64,000 nt of DNA from Fasciola hepatica (GCA_948099385.1 CANUEZ040000140.1:3596001-3660000), one strand, 5' to 3'. Positions 36,563 through 49,998 are shown, counted from the first letter of the stretch. Notes: a model not told the origin generated them from the sequence alone. Made by a program: numbers and translations.

Positions 36563-37936
36563 AGGCTTTGGCAACTCTACTTTGGTCCCTTTATGGAGCC
36601 CGCTGCTCTCGGTATCAATCTCGAGGACCTGGCACGAAGCCAGCAGGATCCTGAGTTTCAACAAACCATTCGCGATACAAGTCTCCGAGTGCGGGCTTTG
36701 CCTCTTCCGTCATCTGCTGGCACTATCCTCTGCGACACCACCTTGGATCACCCAAGGCCAATCGTACCACTTTCACATCGCCGTCCAATTTTTGATGTGT
36801 TGCACGGTCTATCCCATCCGGGTATCAAGGCCACATGCAAACTAGTCCGTGCCCGATTTGTTTGGCCAAACATGGATCGCGACGTTCGTCAATGGGCACG
36901 TAACTGCATTGCTTGTCAGCGAGCCAAAATACAGCGACATACCACCAGTCCAGTCGGAAATTTTGAGACTCCAGACGCCCGTTTCGCTCACGTGCACGTC
37001 GACATTGTGGGACCTTTGCCACCATCCCGAGGTATGATCTATCTACTCACTTGTATTGATCGTTTCACTCGTTGGCCCGAGGCCATACCCATTCCGGATG
37101 TATCCAGTGAAACTGTCGCCCGTGCGTTCATGGAACACTGGATTTCTCGCTTTGGTTGTCCTACCACAGTAACCACCGATCGAGGAGCTCAGTTTGAATC
37201 TGCCACTTTCGACAATCTCCTCCAACTGACTGGCACTAAGCGTATTCGCACCACAGCTTATCATCCCCAGGCAAATGGCTTGGTCGAACGTTTTCACCGG
37301 CACCTCAAAAATTCGCTCAGTGCTCACAACAATCCTCAGTGGACGGACGTCTTACCACTGGTTTTATTGGGCATTCGCAATACGTTGCGCAGCGACACTC
37401 CCTGCACACCTGCGTCCATGACATTCGGCACCACCGCTCGTCTCCCTGGTGAATTTGTCGCACCCAAGGTGAGCGCACCTTTCCCCAACCTTGGAGACTA
37501 CACTCAACGTCTCATGATCTACATGCGTCAGAAGATTGGTATTCCTGTCCGTTCGACAGATCGGCCGTCGTTTATTCCCAGTCACCTACATACGTGCACG
37601 CACGTTTTTCTGCGTACGCCGAGCCGCCGCCCGTTGACTCCAGCTTATTCTGGCCCGCACAAAGTCATTCGGCGTTTAGAAAAAACGTTCATCATCGATC
37701 TCAATGGTCGGCAAGAAACCGTCAGCATCGACCGCCTTAAGCCAGCGTTCGTCGACTCGGAAACCCAGCCTACGCCGTTGCCCGTCGATGGTAAAAACAC
37801 AGACGTTTGCCCGACCCCAACAACATCTAGCTCCAGCACGCGTGAGTCACAGGTCGACCCCCCATCACGTTCCACCAGGTCTGGTAGGCATGTTCGTTTC
37901 CCTGCACGATTCGTTGACTTTATTGTTCTTACATAG
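36563..37936 (+). CDS. Integrase region of CsRn1-clade pol (partial, uninterrupted)
   Basis: Integrase inserts retrotransposon cDNA into chromosomes. The frame is open from upstream of the first ATG at 36593, which is probably an internal Met and not a real start. From that Met (447 residues): an N-terminal zinc finger with H-x5-H (HGLSHPGIKATCK, residues about 70-85) and C-x2-C (CIACQRAK, about 105-112); a catalytic core with the first Asp in HVDIVGPLP (about 136), the second in TTDRGAQFE (about 196) and the Glu in YHPQANGLVERFHRHLK (about 231), so all three catalytic residues are kept; then a C-terminal domain with PAYSGPHKVIRRLEKTFIID, a variant of the GPY/F module, ending in a Ser/Thr-rich tail and TRSGRHVRFPARF. 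Such a tail closes pol in CsRn1-like elements. There is no stop or frameshift across 1.3 kb. It cannot act alone without gag and RT. Confidence 0.9.
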   Translation, partial: RLWQLYFGPFMEPAALGINLEDLARSQQDPEFQQTIRDTSLRVRALPLPSSAGTILCDTTLDHPRPIVPLSHRRPIFDVLHGLSHPGIKATCKLVRARFVWPNMDRDVRQWARNCIACQRAKIQRHTTSPVGNFETPDARFAHVHVDIVGPLPPSRGMIYLLTCIDRFTRWPEAIPIPDVSSETVARAFMEHWISRFGCPTTVTTDRGAQFESATFDNLLQLTGTKRIRTTAYHPQANGLVERFHRHLKNSLSAHNNPQWTDVLPLVLLGIRNTLRSDTPCTPASMTFGTTARLPGEFVAPKVSAPFPNLGDYTQRLMIYMRQKIGIPVRSTDRPSFIPSHLHTCTHVFLRTPSRRPLTPAYSGPHKVIRRLEKTFIIDLNGRQETVSIDRLKPAFVDSETQPTPLPVDGKNTDVCPTPTTSSSSTRESQVDPPSRSTRSGRHVRFPARFVDFIVLT

Positions 37937-38351
37937 ATTTCCCCTTTTGATTGCATACTGTATCCAGTTTTTCTTATCTCTTCTAGGGTCAGTCGTTGTT
38001 TACCTAGGAAGGATCTGGCACACCACTAACAATGGACATGTGTCACTATATGAACATTACCATTTTGTTGTTGTTGTTGTTGTTGCCTACGTGCCTTGTA
38101 CATGGTTTGGCACGTCCCTGTCCCCACTTAAGGTTTCTAGATAGAGAGCACGGGGAGAGGATACCCCACCAGTTCACGCGTGAGTAACCTTCTCTGCGGC
38201 TATATATGGCCCAGAGGTCCTTAGATCACCTTAGAGGTGCTGAGCACAAACCTTTTCCAGCTGGAACTATTCAGCTGGTTTTTGGCTCAACTCACGACGC
38301 TCTCTGAGGTCGAAGTTCTCCTACTCGGTCGTCCTTCTGGAGGGGGACTGA
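37937..38351 (+). other. Post-pol untranslated region with polypurine tract
   Basis: Noncoding sequence between the integrase stop and the LTR. It includes a (GTT)n run at 38064-38085 and a TATA-like TATATATGG at 38200. GGAGGGGGA at about 38339-38347 fits the polypurine tract that primes plus-strand synthesis, immediately before the LTR. Confidence 0.6.
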
Positions 38352-38678
38352 TGTAGCGGCTTCGCAGACACCAAATTCAATAAAATACAATTGCGAGCTT
38401 AGAGCTTAGGCGCGCTTTGTTTAAGTCCACCGGTGTGAAAATAAGAACACGTGAAAAAGAAGAAGAACCTTCGTCACACTACGTCAAAACGGCAAGGCGC
38501 GCACCAGCTCATCAGCTCTGGTGATTAGCTAGATCAGCCTCCCTTCTCCTGTACTTTATACAGGGCAATCAATACAAGTACAAAAACCATCAATCGCTGT
38601 CGTTCTGCGTCTTTATTCGCTGGACGGGAATTGAGTCCACAAGTCGTGCGTTCGACCAAAATCTCTATTGCGATAACA
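38352..38678 (+). repeat. 3' LTR of the CsRn1-clade element
   Basis: Starts TGTAGCGGCTTCG and ends GCGATAACA, giving TG...CA termini and a length of 327 bp. It contains a polyadenylation-type TTCAATAAAATAC near 38379 and a TTTATAC promoter-like box near 38556. Boundaries are inferred from the polypurine tract and terminal dinucleotides. There is no second LTR in the window to confirm them. Confidence 0.65.
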
Positions 38679-41600
38679 ATATAAGCAATTAACAAAGTGC
38701 GCTCAAATGACCTTCCATCCAACGATCACATTGATGCGAACTGAAATTTCCTTTTTTTAGTATATTTGGCAGTCATCGTTAAAAAGCATTCCTAAACTAT
38801 GTACCACGAAATCTTCAAATATTAAGAGAACTTATCCAAACCTTACCACTCAGGCACAACCATGAAAAATATATTGGTCGAAAAAACAGCTTCATTCGAA
38901 ATTTCCGTAAAGTAAACCTATTTAAATATAACACAGGATCATTAATGTGGTCCAGTTGATCAGTTTATTCTTTTCTATACTTTTTTTTAATTTTCAGCTT
39001 ACTTTACTCAGCGCTTTTTACCCTGACAGCCAAGATCACATACATCCAATTAACCATAGCGCAGCTAAGAATCGACGCAAATAAGAAGAAAGTTTCAGTG
39101 AATTAAGATCATTACCCGACGGTCTGATACACTTTAACATATTCACAAAGCTCTAACTATACACTGAGTAAAAAAATTCGTATGCGGTACAATCGACACT
39201 ATTTGAAATCCGAAATTGGAACAAGGGATAATAATGCACACTGAAATAAACTGCACAACTTTATTGGTATCTTTTTTCATTTTGATCATTACCACTTCCC
39301 TCTTTTTTGTCTGACTTTCTAGCCTCTTGAATCTGTTCACGTGCGTGATTCACGTGTTGAAAGATCGAATACTTACTGTACAGTATGGTATTTCTTAAGA
39401 ATTATTGAAACCATTACACAGTGTTTAACACGAATTAGTATCGCCTAAAACATTACGCGTTTGCGCACCTCGGTTGAAGGTCGTTTATTCAATAATATCT
39501 ACAATAATTATCTTTTGCGAACTGCGAAGATTTACTTCGATTATTCAATTTAAGATTACGGATGCCTACTCGATATGGGTTCAGCTTTTGAAACTTTGTT
39601 TGAACGTCATTGCAACTGAACCTCTGACCAGTTGCAATGGCACACTTCGGCACACTTTCCATCCCGGCTGTCACTGTGAACGCCACAGGATTTCTTGGAA
39701 ATTTGAGAAATTGTCAAGCCGAGCAAAGAAATCACCGTAATTGGCTAATGCTGATTCGTTGGTTTAGGTCACAGACTGTCATATCAAAGTTGACGTGCTG
39801 GAGGACTGGTCTTTCGAAGTGATTCGTGCTTGCCCAATCTGGGAATACACAAAAGGACCGTGAACTTCGCAGGTCGAGGCTCAATGGGTGTATCAAAAGA
39901 CATCCACACATACATTAACCAAAAAGTAATGCGGTCTTCTGCATCTTGCTTTTGCAGAGGTACGACTTTCTATGCTCTCAACACCCCCCACGCCGGTCAT
40001 CTTTGGCCAGGTACAGTACTATATTGTTACCCTGCTCGTTGTAACATGATTGCTGCACTTGGTACCTTATAAGGTTCCTCAAGAAACATTTAGGGATAAT
40101 ATTTTCCGGTTCCCTATGACCGTGGTTTGGATGTGTCCCTTACACTGTTTATTCCGAATGAGATGGAAGGGTTATTTTTGCGTACAGATGGGTGTGTCCC
40201 AGCCAAAGATACCCGTCCAACCGTGGGATCATACAGATAATTTGGTCGCAATGAAGACTATTTAGGAATAGCATGTAATGTTCGCTAAATAAACCCAATA
40301 AAGCAGGTTGAACTGAATCATCCCACTGGGCCTTATGAAGGAGGACGGAATGATTGTATTTGATTAAATGCAATCAAAAAACAAATAAAGTTTGGCTACT
40401 AGAAACATGGGTTTCGATTCTCCATTATTTCCATTACCGCGGGGACATGAGACTTTGCTTTGTCTTTTTGTTTTTTCCCACCCGCGAAAATAAAAGGCCT
40501 TGCTTGGAAAGCTATCAAAATCAATTAAAGACGGAATCGTCTTTACGGGAACTACCGTATGCTTCACCGGTTTGGACTGTCTGACTGACCGAATGCAGTC
40601 TCGTTAAACTAGGTTGTGTAGTATGAAAGTGGTTTATTCGAAAATTCGTTACTTTTAATTTATCTAGAAGTTGAAATTTCCGAAATCAGTCAGATTTCCA
40701 GAAATCTTCCATCGAATTTCATATTAACCAAGTCTTCGGAACATTTTCTGAAGAAACAAAACCAGGTGAAACTGGTCAAGAATTTGATCGATTAGTCTCT
40801 TTTCGGGATTCGGTAACCTCGTACGAGGTTTGTTGTTTTGCTTCAATTAAAGCAGTAAACAACTTCAGGAGGAAACACTCCAACGGATCGCCCCCGGGTC
40901 TCAGATTTTAGCTGAACAAGCTTTTTTTGGCAATAAACTTACCCTTGGACGAATTGGTCGTTTGAATTGTTAGTTTTTAACCTCTTTACCTGAAACAGGG
41001 ATCAGATCGTAATATTATCTTTAACAGAGGCCAACAAATGTAGACTGTGTACAGTTTTTCTTCTTTGTATATTATTGTCAGTGAAATTTCGTAAATACAT
41101 CTAATATCTGCTAGTTCCGCGAGCGGTGGAAATATGGAAATTTGCGGTCCTCAAGGAAAGTGCTTTGTGGCTGAACCAGTTTTAGATCTGAAGTACCTAT
41201 TTTTATGCGTATTTCAAAGTGTCACTGATCCGTTTTCCCTCTGTTTGGCTGAAATGTGAGCTTTTGTTAACTTACTAAAGTCTTCAATACAATACAATCG
41301 GGATATTTGTAGAAGACTGCCCGCGCGAATTTTCCGTAGTGGATGAATGTCAACTACGGCGAAATGCGTCAGGCCTTGAGAAAAACCAAATACCCAGTGT
41401 TTTCAGATAACCGAAGACACGAATGCATGTCATCACTGGCAATGTTTCGTTGACCTTACACTTTTCCAGTGGTTACTTCCTACTAATTTGGTAATCCTAA
41501 TTATTCAGTTTCACGGTTTGGCATATTTCGGAGAACGGCAAAATCTATCCGAATTTGAGAAGTCTCTGGCCCCGGTGGAATTGGAACCCGTAAATGGAAG

Positions 41601-41994
41601 CCAGCAATGCCTAGGAATTAATTGAGGAACCTGAACGAAGGCAAGGTGAGAAATTGCCCCAGGCAACATCAAATCGAAAAGTACGTCTTGCAGGACCAAA
41701 ATAAGATAAGCGGAGTTAACAAAACCAACAACTTAGCCGTCAGGGTTTCTTCTACAGTGGTTCTATCTCTATCACCGTAGTACGCCAGAAGGTTGCCGAA
41801 ATTCCGGTCAAGCCTACCTTAGTTCATTAAATAAATCGCAAGCTGTTCCCATCGATCGGTCAATAACTTGGGCTCCCTAATGAAAATTCGTTCACCATAG
41901 GAGTCAATCGTTGTGTGGTAAACGGTTTTTTCCCCTGAAAAATCAGTTACGCAAGGGTGCTATGTCATGTAGTGTTGATGATAAAAACGACTGG
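38679..41994. other. No recognisable feature
   Basis: Intergenic. The longest frames are 88 codons or fewer, with no motifs. A B-box-like segment near 41583 has no partner A box. Confidence 0.45.
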
Positions 41995-42190
41995 GAGTCA
42001 GTCCGGACGCTCTGGTGGTCAAATTTTTGACCCAGAATCAATTCGCTCCGGGGGTCGAGTCCCAGTGGGGGCTCGGTGGATGTGCACCGTTGATAATTCC
42101 TAACAAGCAAGATGAAGAATTGCTGTACAGCGCTCCCGTGGTTTTCGATGGCCAGTTTTGTGTTGCTGGTGAACACTTTTGTGCTGTTCA
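41995..42190 (+). repeat. tRNA-derived SINE
   Basis: The head has CTCTGGTGGTCAAAT (A-box region) and GGGGTCGAGTCCCAG (B box). It is followed by the tail CCTAACAAGCAAGATGAAGA and CCGTGGTTTTCGATGGCC, the motif that also forms the arms of the fold-back at 32527-32690. The 75-codon frame inside it is not a gene. Confidence 0.7.
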
Positions 42191-43014
42191 GTCGAAAGGA
42201 TATGTTATAAATGTGAACCTGAAATTTATTTACAAAATCTAATTTGTGCATCAGGACTATGAAGGGATCCTCTTTTCAAACTGGTCCACTAAAGTACCAC
42301 AATGGTGATTCTTTGTGAGTTCCATGTGCTTTGGTCATAGCTAACCCTGAGAACGATGATACCAAGGTCGCGAGTTGGAAATTATGATGTAATTAGTGTC
42401 TACAAATGGGTGGACTAGGTTCCGCGGTTTTCGATTTTGTTTTCAACACCAAATAACCTGTTCATACATTTTCCACTTCAAATCAATTCCAGCTAATTTT
42501 TGCAGTAAGTGGGGAAACCAGTGGCTTCTTACTTGATCACGATATTTTTTGCACATCACTATTTAGAGGTTGGTGCTCAGGTCCCAATTTTGTGAAAAAA
42601 CCTTTATTACATTTGTACATATCGTAGTGTAAAGTGCGTAAGGGGCAGCGAAGATAACTAGAACCAGCAAACAGTTTTTCCCAGTTTCTGGATAACCCAT
42701 AGTCTAATTTTCATCTGGAGTCGGACATCCGTGAAACAACACAGGGAAAAGTACACTATTTTAAGTCAATGGCACTTTGATTCCTCAATATTTGGTTTCA
42801 TTAGTGTCGGTGTAGGCTATCCTGTTTCTTAGAGCGAGCCGCTTGTCGTTGTGCAGAGCTATTGATGCGGAACAATTTGCATGGAGAATTGGAGCTTTCA
42901 CAAAGGAGAAATGGAGAAAGTTTTAGTACCTCAGATTATAAATGACAAGGGACTATTACAGAAACCTTTAATGAACTTGAGTAGCGCTTCGTTAGTAGGA
43001 TAGTTTGCCGCATT
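42191..43014. other. No recognisable feature
   Basis: Short frames only. No transposon or RNA signature was read. Confidence 0.45.
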
Positions 43015-43530
43015 TAGTATCCAGAAGACCCATGTAGGGAAACAGAAAAGGAACAAGCCATGGTTGGAAAAGAATCGAAGGATAATACTGCCGTACACGA
43101 AGACAGAAGGGATGCTATGCGTGAGGTCATGTGGAAAGATTTCGACAGCCGAAAGGTTGCTCGAACTACTCGAAATAAAAGTTGCAGTCCTAGGGCTCGG
43201 ACATGTACGAGCTATGGGAGTAAACGCCTCATTTTCCATAGTATTCGACAGGATGATTAAGAAGTTCAAATTTTTGATCCGGATCAAGGTAAACTTCGAG
43301 GCATGAGAGCTCTCAGATACCTGACATCGTTCAACAGACGTCGTCAACACATAGGAATAATTGGTCCAACTATACGGTCTCCTGTAACGGGAGAATATCA
43401 GCTGTCTGAGGACAGGCATGAGACAGGGGAAAGGGACTTCAAATTTTGGCCTGAGGATTCCATCGCCCAAAGAAAGGGGCTCGTTTTCATAAAAATTTCA
43501 CTGACTGTTGTTAAAATCCATAAGTCCTAA
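43015..43530 (+). pseudogene. Possible Penelope-like element fragment
   Basis: A plus-strand frame (43064-43306 and upstream) reads EKNRRIILPYTKTEGM, then AERLLELLEIKVA, resembling the segment of Penelope-like proteins after RT ('lPY..g.sE...RLL...gI.vA'). After a gap, the frame 43303-43530 reads RHETGERDFKFW then IAQRKGLVFIKIS, reminiscent of the H-x2-TGH and following region of the GIY-YIG part. The GIY-YIG signature itself is not visible. The 179-codon frame on the other strand (43470-42931) is probably antisense to this. Confidence 0.35.
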
Positions 43531-43599
43531 TGTAAAATAATTACGGGGCTAAATAACCAAGAGCCATCAGATCAATAATTGTTGTATTGTTAAATAACA

Positions 43600-43700
43600 G
43601 AAGACTCACTGGCGTTTGTCACATCCAGCTCCACTCTCCCGAATCGAACCGGCGACCTTCCACTTGCTGAGATTTTGCACTACCAGCTGAGCTATCGCGA
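43600..43700 (-). repeat. tRNA-derived SINE
   Basis: On the minus strand the head reads CGATAGCTCAGCTGGTAGTG (A box) and GCCGGTTCGATTCGGG (B box). Acceptor ends do not pair and the sequence continues into a tail (GTGGAGCTGGATGTGACAAA), so it is not a functional tRNA. It is close to the head at 24912. Confidence 0.7.
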
Positions 43701-46700
43701 TAAAGCGAATCGGGTGTAAGTAATGGAAGCAAGTATCCAATGATACATGGGAAATGTTCTGGTTAGGATGCGCAAAATACAAGTGAAGTTTCCAATATCT
43801 AAGATTCGAACCCGTCGAGCTAACAATAAATCCTACGGATAAGCGTCGTATTGCACTGTACTGTTCGGAGGACTTCTCTTAGTTAATTAACCCACAATTC
43901 AGCCAAAAACGGGAAGCCAGTCCTTCAAATGCCACTTTGAAACGAGCTCAAAATACTTCAAAATAAGAAAGGATCACAAATGCAGAAGGTCAAGTTTCGA
44001 AACTAAGAATCAGGTATAAGAAATGCTAAAGTTAGGTCTCAACAATGAACACCATAAGCTCTCAAAACTCGTTGAAGATAAAGGTCGGATTCGTGTGTGT
44101 GAGAGAAAGCAAAGAAGTAGTGTTAAACACAAAAGAGAATCCCGAAGGACACCTGCGACTGGTGCTGGAACGATAGGTTCTGCTTGCAAAAATTGAACAA
44201 AGTGTAAAAAGGATGATATAAATGAAATAAGTTTAGAAATTATCCACTTACCAAAACACACAGCTTGGCTCAGTAAACACGGTGGGTTCGTACTTTGATT
44301 TTCTATATTCTGTGTAGATGATTAATAACAGTGAGTTGTTCAGCTCTGATACAACAGTGTTTTGCCACGTGACAGTACATCAACGATTCCGATACCACTT
44401 TATTCAAGAAGATTTCTAGCCAAGGCAAACGTTCGTTAAGTATCTGGTGCACAAACTGTGACCATAAACGCTTTATTACTACAGTAGGCCACCTATCAAA
44501 AACATTAGTCGGGATCACTCAAACTGTTCCTTGCTAATGGGTGTTGCATTCAGGAAGAGAGATAATCAAGAGGAAGTAGTAACATAAGCAGCATCAGTTT
44601 GAGAGTATTGTTTGCACAAACTATGCACTTTTAAGTTTCCAATCATTGCACAAAGCAAGCTTGATCAAGCTAATCCTTGAATATCAGGCGTTCTCCTCCT
44701 AACCATTGAAGCTTTTTCGTGCAATCAAACGAATAACATCTACGCCGTGAACAATTTGCATAGGGGGTGTATGGGATTCTGGAATATTTACAGTTGTTCC
44801 TTGCTTTTGAGAACGTACACCATCTCTCAGATTGAGTTAGGTTACATTCACATACAGAACAAGTAATAAAAGGAGAATGGTAGTAATAAGACTCAAGTAT
44901 GGTTCTGAATGGGCATCGCAACTATTCAAAAATAAAAAATTCATATACATCTGACAACCAGTGAATTGTTCCTGGCTCTCAGCTACCCCTCAGATATGCT
45001 TCTCACCCTCCAAGCGCTACTACTGCCCTCATAAACAACTCCGAGTCGCGGTTAGTTTCTCAAATACCTCTGACTGGCAGTTTTGCCGATGACTAAGGGA
45101 CTTTATTTCCCACTGGATAAACTAAAGCATAACACCATTGACAGTCGATCTTTTTCTTTTCCACGCCAGAACATTTTTCCCCTACTTTCACCTGGCTTTC
45201 GTAGGGCACGCTTCGAAATCACAGACATGTTTCATCAACGGCGAACGTGTTGCGTCACTGGTGAAGTTGCGATGTGTTATAGCAAGATTCATCAAAATAT
45301 GATACTAGATGGCCTACTAGCACGATGATTATTTTTCACCCTATCAGTGTCACGGTCACCTTGACAGGCGAACAATATTGAGGTCCTAGTAAAAAATGGA
45401 AGCCCTCCCAAGCCCATTCAGCTAAACTCTGTATAGTGATTGCTTACTGAACCAGATACTACTCAGACTACGTGATTAAAACTCACCGAACCCAGTGGTC
45501 TATTGATCCTAACTGATATCATATCCCGGAAAAATATTGCGCAATACGTTTTACTCGGAGATATTTTTTACTGAAAGTTAAAATTCCAATGGACGTGCTC
45601 CTTGTTCGGTTCGTGGGGGTTTATTGCATCGAGGGAGGATTTTATAGAGGAAATTCCCTCCCATATCAGAAGTGTTTCTGGCAGAGAGGTTATCGCAGTC
45701 AGGTAGGTTGTACTCTGAGGGGGGGGGGAGGGTACTGTAGTTTGTTCTGGTGTGAACAGCTCCGGCAAGATCTATAAGTCAATGTATATTACGAAACCGC
45801 ATCAATTGACACTGTGGTTGCTTTGATTTTCCAACTGTCAATTGGTAGGCAGGTAGCGTTGTTATTGACTGGCTCACTAACACTATTGGTCTACAGGAGT
45901 CCCGCCTAGCGGGTGGCCAATCCAAACCTGAGATTTCCGGTGGTAAAGTTGACTTTTATACCCACTCTTCACTCAGGGCCCAAACATAAAATGAAAAATA
46001 ATAAGGGCGTATGATTGTGCACTTGCTCTGCGAACCACACCGTATAAGTTAGAGACACCAACTCGAATGGGCTGTGTCCATACCACTTATAAGGTTCTGA
46101 AAAAGCTCTCAATTACTAGACTGTCATTGGACTTAATATATCACTGAGTTTTTTAGTTTGTTCGAATCAAAACACCAAGATACCTTGCGTGCGTGCTCGA
46201 GCGAGCTAGTGGGGAGGAAGGTCGAATGGATAGTCAACCGGTCAGAAAATCAATAGTCACTTGTTTTCGATTAACATTTTCAGATTGAATCTTCCCGGGC
46301 CACGTACAAAATCTACCGTAAACAAATCATAACTTGATTTCGTGCCACGGATAAATGTTCATGTGAAGCATGCACATGACCTGTTTCCCAACACGTTTCG
46401 TAGTAGACCCGTGCACACTAGAGATTCCATTTTTTACGTCGACGAACGAACGATGATGACCACTTTAGGATCGTTGATTAAAGCAAATACTTAACAACAG
46501 TATATTTCCCCTAATCGTCAAATATTACTTAGTTTTCTCGGAAAGAAGCAGTACCTTATTGTTGCTATCACAAGGTCTCCATCTTTTATTGGGGGATAGG
46601 CTAAGCTAGGAAGGACAGCAGTGAAATTGAAGTGGCTCGTTTCGTAGCAGTGGCTGTGATATTTTCGTCCAAAAAAAAATGAAGAGAAAGAAGAACTATT

Positions 46701-46841
46701 GATCCCTGACCTCGGGGGAAGGGTGACACTTTCAAGCATCTTTATAAAACAATTTGGCTGGTCCGTTTTAGTTGTGCGTGTTCTAGCTTTGAACAGACCA
46801 ACGTCCGTTTCCAATTCAGCACAGAATAAGTGAGCACTGTA
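43701..46841. other. No recognisable feature
   Basis: Includes a second minus-strand B-box-like GGGTTCGAATCTT near 43806 without a clear A box and a poly-G run at 45720-45728. No gene or transposon coding motif was read. Confidence 0.4.
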
Positions 46842-47240
46842 CATAGTGCTCCCCCCAAATAAGACCCGGTTTTATACTTATTTTTGCTTCAAAAATTGTA
46901 CTAGGGCTTATTTTTTAGATATAAAAACTAGCATGCATGCACGTAAAAACTCTACGTTTATTCAAATACGAGCACGTCATCTTCTTCTGGGATATCATCA
47001 TAAATTTCCAAATACTGAATTTGGGCTTACATTTCTTGTGACCCCATTTTCTATAGAAACATTGGTTCCAGTCTCTCGTGCAAAGCTTCTCCGTTCAAGT
47101 AGCCTGCTCGCAGTGCTTTGGTAACGCAGTTATCAGTGATTCTATCCCAATAATTCGTCAACCACTTCACGATCTACTCCAAAGTGGGCTTCACTGAATC
47201 TCCACGTTGATTTCCCTCTATCCCACTCTCAACGTAGTCG
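46842..47240 (-). pseudogene. pogo/Tigger-like DNA transposon, 3' end
   Basis: On the minus strand, YWDRITDNCVTKALRAGYLN (about 47135-47075) matches the W-x2-I...V-x-K-x-x2-x2-G pattern near the end of pogo-type DDE transposases. The final EIYDDIPEEDDVLVFE stop (about 47015-46965) is a typical acidic C-terminus. The fragment runs out into AAATAAGACCCGG and a run of Cs next to TACATAGTG (46838-46870), which look like the terminal inverted repeat and a TA target site. The N-terminal and catalytic parts are missing and there is at least one frameshift. Confidence 0.55.
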
Positions 47241-47895
47241 TTGATTTCTATGCGCAAACGGTATTTATAAAGGTTTGTTCATTGCAATTTCAGTAGTCTG
47301 GATATAGTGCGTTATCCCTTCGTGAATCATAGTTTGCTCTATTGTTATCTCTGCTATGAAAATCTACATATCTTTAGCATGGGGGGTGCCGGTTGAAGCC
47401 CAGACTAGCGGACCACGTTGATCACCTCGTGAGACAAGAGGCAACAGGAATCGTCCTGACCGTTGTACCCTCCCAATACCCATGTATGCTGCCCCGCCTT
47501 ACCGAACCACACGGTAGCTGTGGTTCTTAACTGGAGCTTACTTTCGCGGCAGAGAGCTTACATTGAAAGCATCCTGAAAAATCTTGCAAGGGCTTACTAT
47601 ATTGGTAGGTCTTATTATCGGGGAAACGCGATATTGATTCCAGCAAACAAAGAAGGAGCATAAAGTGTATCTCTTTGCGGTTAGACCGCCAGTCAAATAC
47701 AGATCCTCTTCTGAGCTCCAATTTGATTTGTAGAAACTCGGTTTTGACTGAAGAAGCAATCTGAATACATGAAGTGTTATTTCAAACGAGCTAACTCTTG
47801 AATCCCTGAATGCCATCGATTCTGAAGACAGAGAGGTCCCAGTTCAGCCCGGCTTTGGCAACAGGTCTGAATTCCAGTGAATGTGCGATCTGATC
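47241..47895. other. No recognisable feature
   Basis: Short overlapping frames, no motif. Confidence 0.4.
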
Positions 47896-47898
47896 CTC

Positions 47899-47978
<80 letters not shown>

Positions 47979-47980
47979 TC
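47896..47980. repeat. Compound (CTTT)n-(CT)n microsatellite
   Basis: About ten CTTT units followed by about 17 CT units. The Arg/Glu/Lys-rich frames on the minus strand are repeat artefacts. Confidence 0.96.
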
Positions 47981-48934
<954 letters not shown>

Positions 48935-49943
48935 CGGAGCACTCCAGCTGTAATATCTGAGTAAAACACGAAGTCAATTAGCTTGAACTACCTTCCAAAT
49001 AATAGCAGCGCTTTCCTTAGGTCTGAATGACTGATAAAACTGGCGGTTATGACCGGTCACAAGTCATCTTCCGTATTTCGGATATCGACACAGCAGTTGT
49101 GTATGTAGATCATATACTATTACATGAAATATGTTTATAGACAAGGATATAAGCCGTACAGCTGCTTCATTTATATTTCATTTGGTATTCATCATATGGT
49201 TTTTAATAACTGATCAGCAATTGATCCCGTCCGTCATTCTCCAAAAGCAGTTTGACCGATAGATCAGAATACGAAGGTTCAAATCCCAACAACAATATGT
49301 TCCAGTGTGCTGTAGTATTAGACCGTTTTTATGCTTCCCGACTTGCCGAAAGCCTTGTTTTTTTATCACGTTAAATCACAGAATCTAGGCAGTGAAGCTA
49401 TCTTGGTGACAGGCACCATTTCGTCCACTCTGCACATACTGAAAAATGGCCTGAAATCAATGAGACCCCAACAGTAAGCCTCTTCCATCGGGCCCAATAA
49501 TGCGAACCGTTATTTGCGCAATGGTTTGCAATCAGAATCTCAACTGGGAGTCCGGAAGGCTGGTGGAGGCATCAGCTGACGTGCCTAACTTTTACGCACC
49601 CAGAACTAAAATACTCGTCAATGGTTTTCCGAGAATTGTTGTTACTCCCAGCTCATTCAGGGTAAGATGTTTTTGTAAGCTCTTTATAATTCCGCTGTTG
49701 GCGAAACGGTCACGATTTAAACGACAGGCTCATCGATCAAATAGGGACAGAGCGAGGGAGTTCTGTGAAACAGAGCAACAATTAATTTGCAATCTTCAGA
49801 AGCCAACGAAAGGACACCAACCTAAGTTTATTGGATGGTGGATTAGCATATTGGGAAGAAAACGATAGTACTCCAGGCACTTTGAATGGCCACAAAAATC
49901 GGAAAATACATCAGTTAACAAGATGTTCTGCATTTGGAAGTCA
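48935..49943. other. Unassigned; 122-codon open frame
   Basis: A plus-strand frame at 49500-49868 is basic, especially in its second half, and resembles no family I know. A B-box-like GGTTCAAATCCC occurs at 49278. Confidence 0.35.
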
Positions 49944-49950
49944 TTGTGTG

Positions 49951-49997
<47 letters not shown>
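49944..49997. repeat. (TG)n microsatellite
   Basis: About 26 TG units with one CG interruption. Confidence 0.97.

Positions 49998-49998
<1 letters not shown>

Larger units (their letters stand above)
36563..38678 (+). mobile_element. 5'-truncated CsRn1-clade Ty3/gypsy element
   Basis: Retains the extreme C-terminus of RNase H/connection, a complete integrase, a 415-bp noncoding stretch, a polypurine tract and a 3' LTR. Gag, protease, RT and the 5' LTR are absent. The junction with flanking DNA is near 36563, where coding-like sequence (LWQLYFGPF) begins. The open integrase indicates that this is far younger than the other transposons in the window. Confidence 0.85.

Noticed and set aside
42931..43470. 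179-codon minus-strand open frame, one of the longest in the window
   Set aside because: It lies opposite the possible Penelope-like fragment, is Ser/Phe-rich, and has no recognisable domain. Most likely antisense.
43638..43700. tRNA gene on the minus strand
   Set aside because: A and B boxes are present but the acceptor stem does not pair and a SINE tail follows. The same reasoning rejects 24912-24985.
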